7,355 nucleotides of DNA from Flavobacterium psychrophilum (lineage in GTDB: Bacteria; Bacteroidota; Bacteroidia; Flavobacteriales; Flavobacteriaceae), in contig CAMBHH010000170.1 in NCBI GenBank assembly GCA_945866505.1, forward strand, positions 1 to 7,355, in the 5' to 3' direction. The notes under the pieces are model-generated. The model was not told where the DNA came from, made no database searches, and saw nothing but the letters and a program-made list of their open reading frames with translations. Of this stretch, positions 6,314-7,355 are shown one piece after another. Position 1 is the stretch's first letter. Every line of letters begins with the position of its first letter. The translations under genes were made by a program, and so were the position numbers.

Positions 6314-7270
6314 ATGTCAAAATCAAACAACTTTGATAAAAACGCATTAGAATTAAATCTTAAAAATAAAAAAGAGCTTATAAAGAAAGCTGAAAATTTC
6401 TCTAAGCAATATTGTGTTGGCAAAGGCGATGATTTTCGATTGCAAGACTACAAAACCAAAGCCAGTTTTAATTTAGACTCAGCAGGAAAATCAGTAGTAA
6501 AAGACACTTTGCAAATAGGTGTTGATGCTTTGGCAGCAATGCAAGAAATTTTGTATGCACAAGATAAATGGTCCCTGCTTATTATTTTTCAAGCGATGGA
6601 TGCTGCAGGAAAAGATGGCGCCATCAAGCACGTGATGTCTGGGATTAATCCTCAAGGATGTCAAGTGACTTCGTTTAAAGCACCGAGTTCAGAAGATTTA
6701 GACCACGATTTTTTATGGCGTTGCCAAAAGCATTTGCCTGAACGTGGACGAATTGGTATCTTTAATCGCTCGTACTACGAAGAAGTATTGATAGTAAGAG
6801 TACATGAACAAATACTGCTAAATCAAAAATTGCCTGAAAAATTGATTACAGCAAATATTTGGGAAGACCGTTTTGAAGACATTCGCAATTATGAAAAATA
6901 TCTGAATAGAAACGGAATAGTTGTTCTTAAATTTTTTCTAAATGTTTCAAAAGAGGAACAAAAAAATCGTTTTATTGAGCGTATTGATAATCCGGATAAA
7001 AATTGGAAATTCAGCGCTAGCGATGTTAAGGAAAGAGGCCATTGGGACGATTATATGCATGCTTACGAGGAATTAATCAAAAATACTTCGACTGAAAAAT
7101 CGCCTTGGTATGTAATACCCGCTGATGACAAATACTATGCGCGAATTGCTATTGCATCGGCAATTATTACCGCTCTTGACGAACTTGACTTGGAATATCC
7201 AACGGTAAGTGACGAACAAATTGCAGAATTGCAAGTAATGAAAAAAGTTTTGTTAGACGAAAAAATGTAA
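6314..7270 (+). CDS. ppk2: Polyphosphate kinase 2, class III-like (polyP:AMP/ADP phosphotransferase)
   Basis: A 318-residue cytoplasmic P-loop kinase. After an N-terminal extension (1-60) with FRLQDYKTKASF (41-52), the core begins near 66. The Walker A loop is AMDAAGKDG at 94-102, with K100 the phosphate-binding lysine. The Walker B region is IGIFNRSYYEEVL (147-159), with Asn where other PPK2 classes have Asp, as in the class III enzymes I recall. The lid region follows (about 160-195), then VLKFFLNVSKEEQKNRFIER (204-223), KNWKFSASDVKERGHWDDY (229-247) and SPWYVIPADDKYYAR (263-277), all diagnostic of the polyP:nucleotide phosphotransferase subfamily. The whole protein reads like the C. hutchinsonii class III enzyme. 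Class III enzymes use polyphosphate to phosphorylate both AMP and ADP; that dual activity is inferred here. The first upstream in-frame stop (6251-6253) leaves no ATG, GTG or TTG start before 6314 except GTA/CTT-type codons, so this start is the best. Single gene with its own terminator. Confidence 0.95.
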   Translation: MSKSNNFDKNALELNLKNKKELIKKAENFSKQYCVGKGDDFRLQDYKTKASFNLDSAGKSVVKDTLQIGVDALAAMQEILYAQDKWSLLIIFQAMDAAGKDGAIKHVMSGINPQGCQVTSFKAPSSEDLDHDFLWRCQKHLPERGRIGIFNRSYYEEVLIVRVHEQILLNQKLPEKLITANIWEDRFEDIRNYEKYLNRNGIVVLKFFLNVSKEEQKNRFIERIDNPDKNWKFSASDVKERGHWDDYMHAYEELIKNTSTEKSPWYVIPADDKYYARIAIASAIITALDELDLEYPTVSDEQIAELQVMKKVLLDEKM

Positions 7271-7287
7271 ATGGTAATTCATAAATG

Positions 7288-7301
7288 AGCTAACCGTAGC
7301 T
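7288..7301 (+). other. Small hairpin between the ppk2 stop and the terminator
   Basis: AGCTA (7288-7292) pairs with TAGCT (7297-7301) around the tetraloop ACCG. It is only five base pairs and has no adjacent long T run. It may stabilise the 3' end of the mRNA or be incidental. Confidence 0.25.
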
Positions 7302-7316
7302 ATGTTTTAAAAGAAT

Positions 7317-7352
7317 AAGGTTCCACTGAAACTGCATAGTGAAACCTTTTTT
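7317..7352 (+). terminator. Intrinsic terminator of ppk2
   Basis: AAGGTTCCACT (7317-7327) pairs with AGTGAAACCTT (7338-7348) in 10 of 11 positions around a 10-nt loop. The stem runs into six consecutive T (7347-7352), then GTT. It lies 46 bp after the ppk2 stop and is a standard Rho-independent terminator for the plus strand. Confidence 0.88.
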
Positions 7353-7355
7353 GTT

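Noticed and set aside
1..7355. CRISPR array, insertion sequence, tRNA or rRNA
   Set aside because: No regularly spaced repeats, transposase-like coding, terminal repeats or cloverleaf-type sequence were seen; nearly all of the window is explained by seven genes.

Overview
The window is AT-rich bacterial DNA. It looks like a member of the Bacteroidetes, most likely Flavobacteriaceae and plausibly Flavobacterium. Three things suggest this: start codons preceded by A-rich sequence rather than Shine-Dalgarno motifs, TAnnTTTG-like -7 boxes, and a class III polyphosphate kinase 2 that resembles the Cytophaga hutchinsonii type. This placement rests on codon and sequence character and recalled family resemblance, not on a search.

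From 5325 leftward to the window edge, five genes lie head to tail on the minus strand with gaps of only 11, 6, 19 and 31 bp. In transcription order they are a TolC-family outer-membrane channel (5325-4009), an EmrA/HlyD-type membrane-fusion protein (3997-2933), a 14-helix DHA2-like major facilitator (2926-1361), a pore-loop potassium channel (1341-631) and an AI-2E-family permease cut by the window edge (599-1). The first three make a complete tripartite pump of EmrAB-TolC type, able to carry substrates across both membranes. The channel and the AI-2E protein look like co-transcribed passengers whose link to the pump is unknown. No regulator gene is present in the window.

The 168 bp upstream of the pump operon (5326-5493) hold two imperfect inverted repeats. 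The better one (5372-5403, 26 of 32 positions symmetric) sits 46 bp before the tolC-like start and is a candidate operator.

Upstream of that is a lone minus-strand gene for a four-helix membrane protein of unknown function (6030-5494). It shares a 283-bp divergent intergenic region (6031-6313) with a plus-strand ppk2 gene (6314-7270). That region has no RNA gene or ORF that I can see, but it has promoter-like boxes on both strands, a short tandem repeat and an AT-rich dyad. One perfect TAnnTTTG box lies only 5 bp before the ppk2 start codon, which would make the mRNA nearly leaderless. The ppk2 gene ends in a clear intrinsic terminator (7317-7352).

I see no mobile element, CRISPR array, tRNA, rRNA or obviously novel defence system. 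The observations most worth checking are the operator-like dyad, the pump-channel-permease gene order, the non-canonical EmrB-like permease and the possible leaderless ppk2 transcript.
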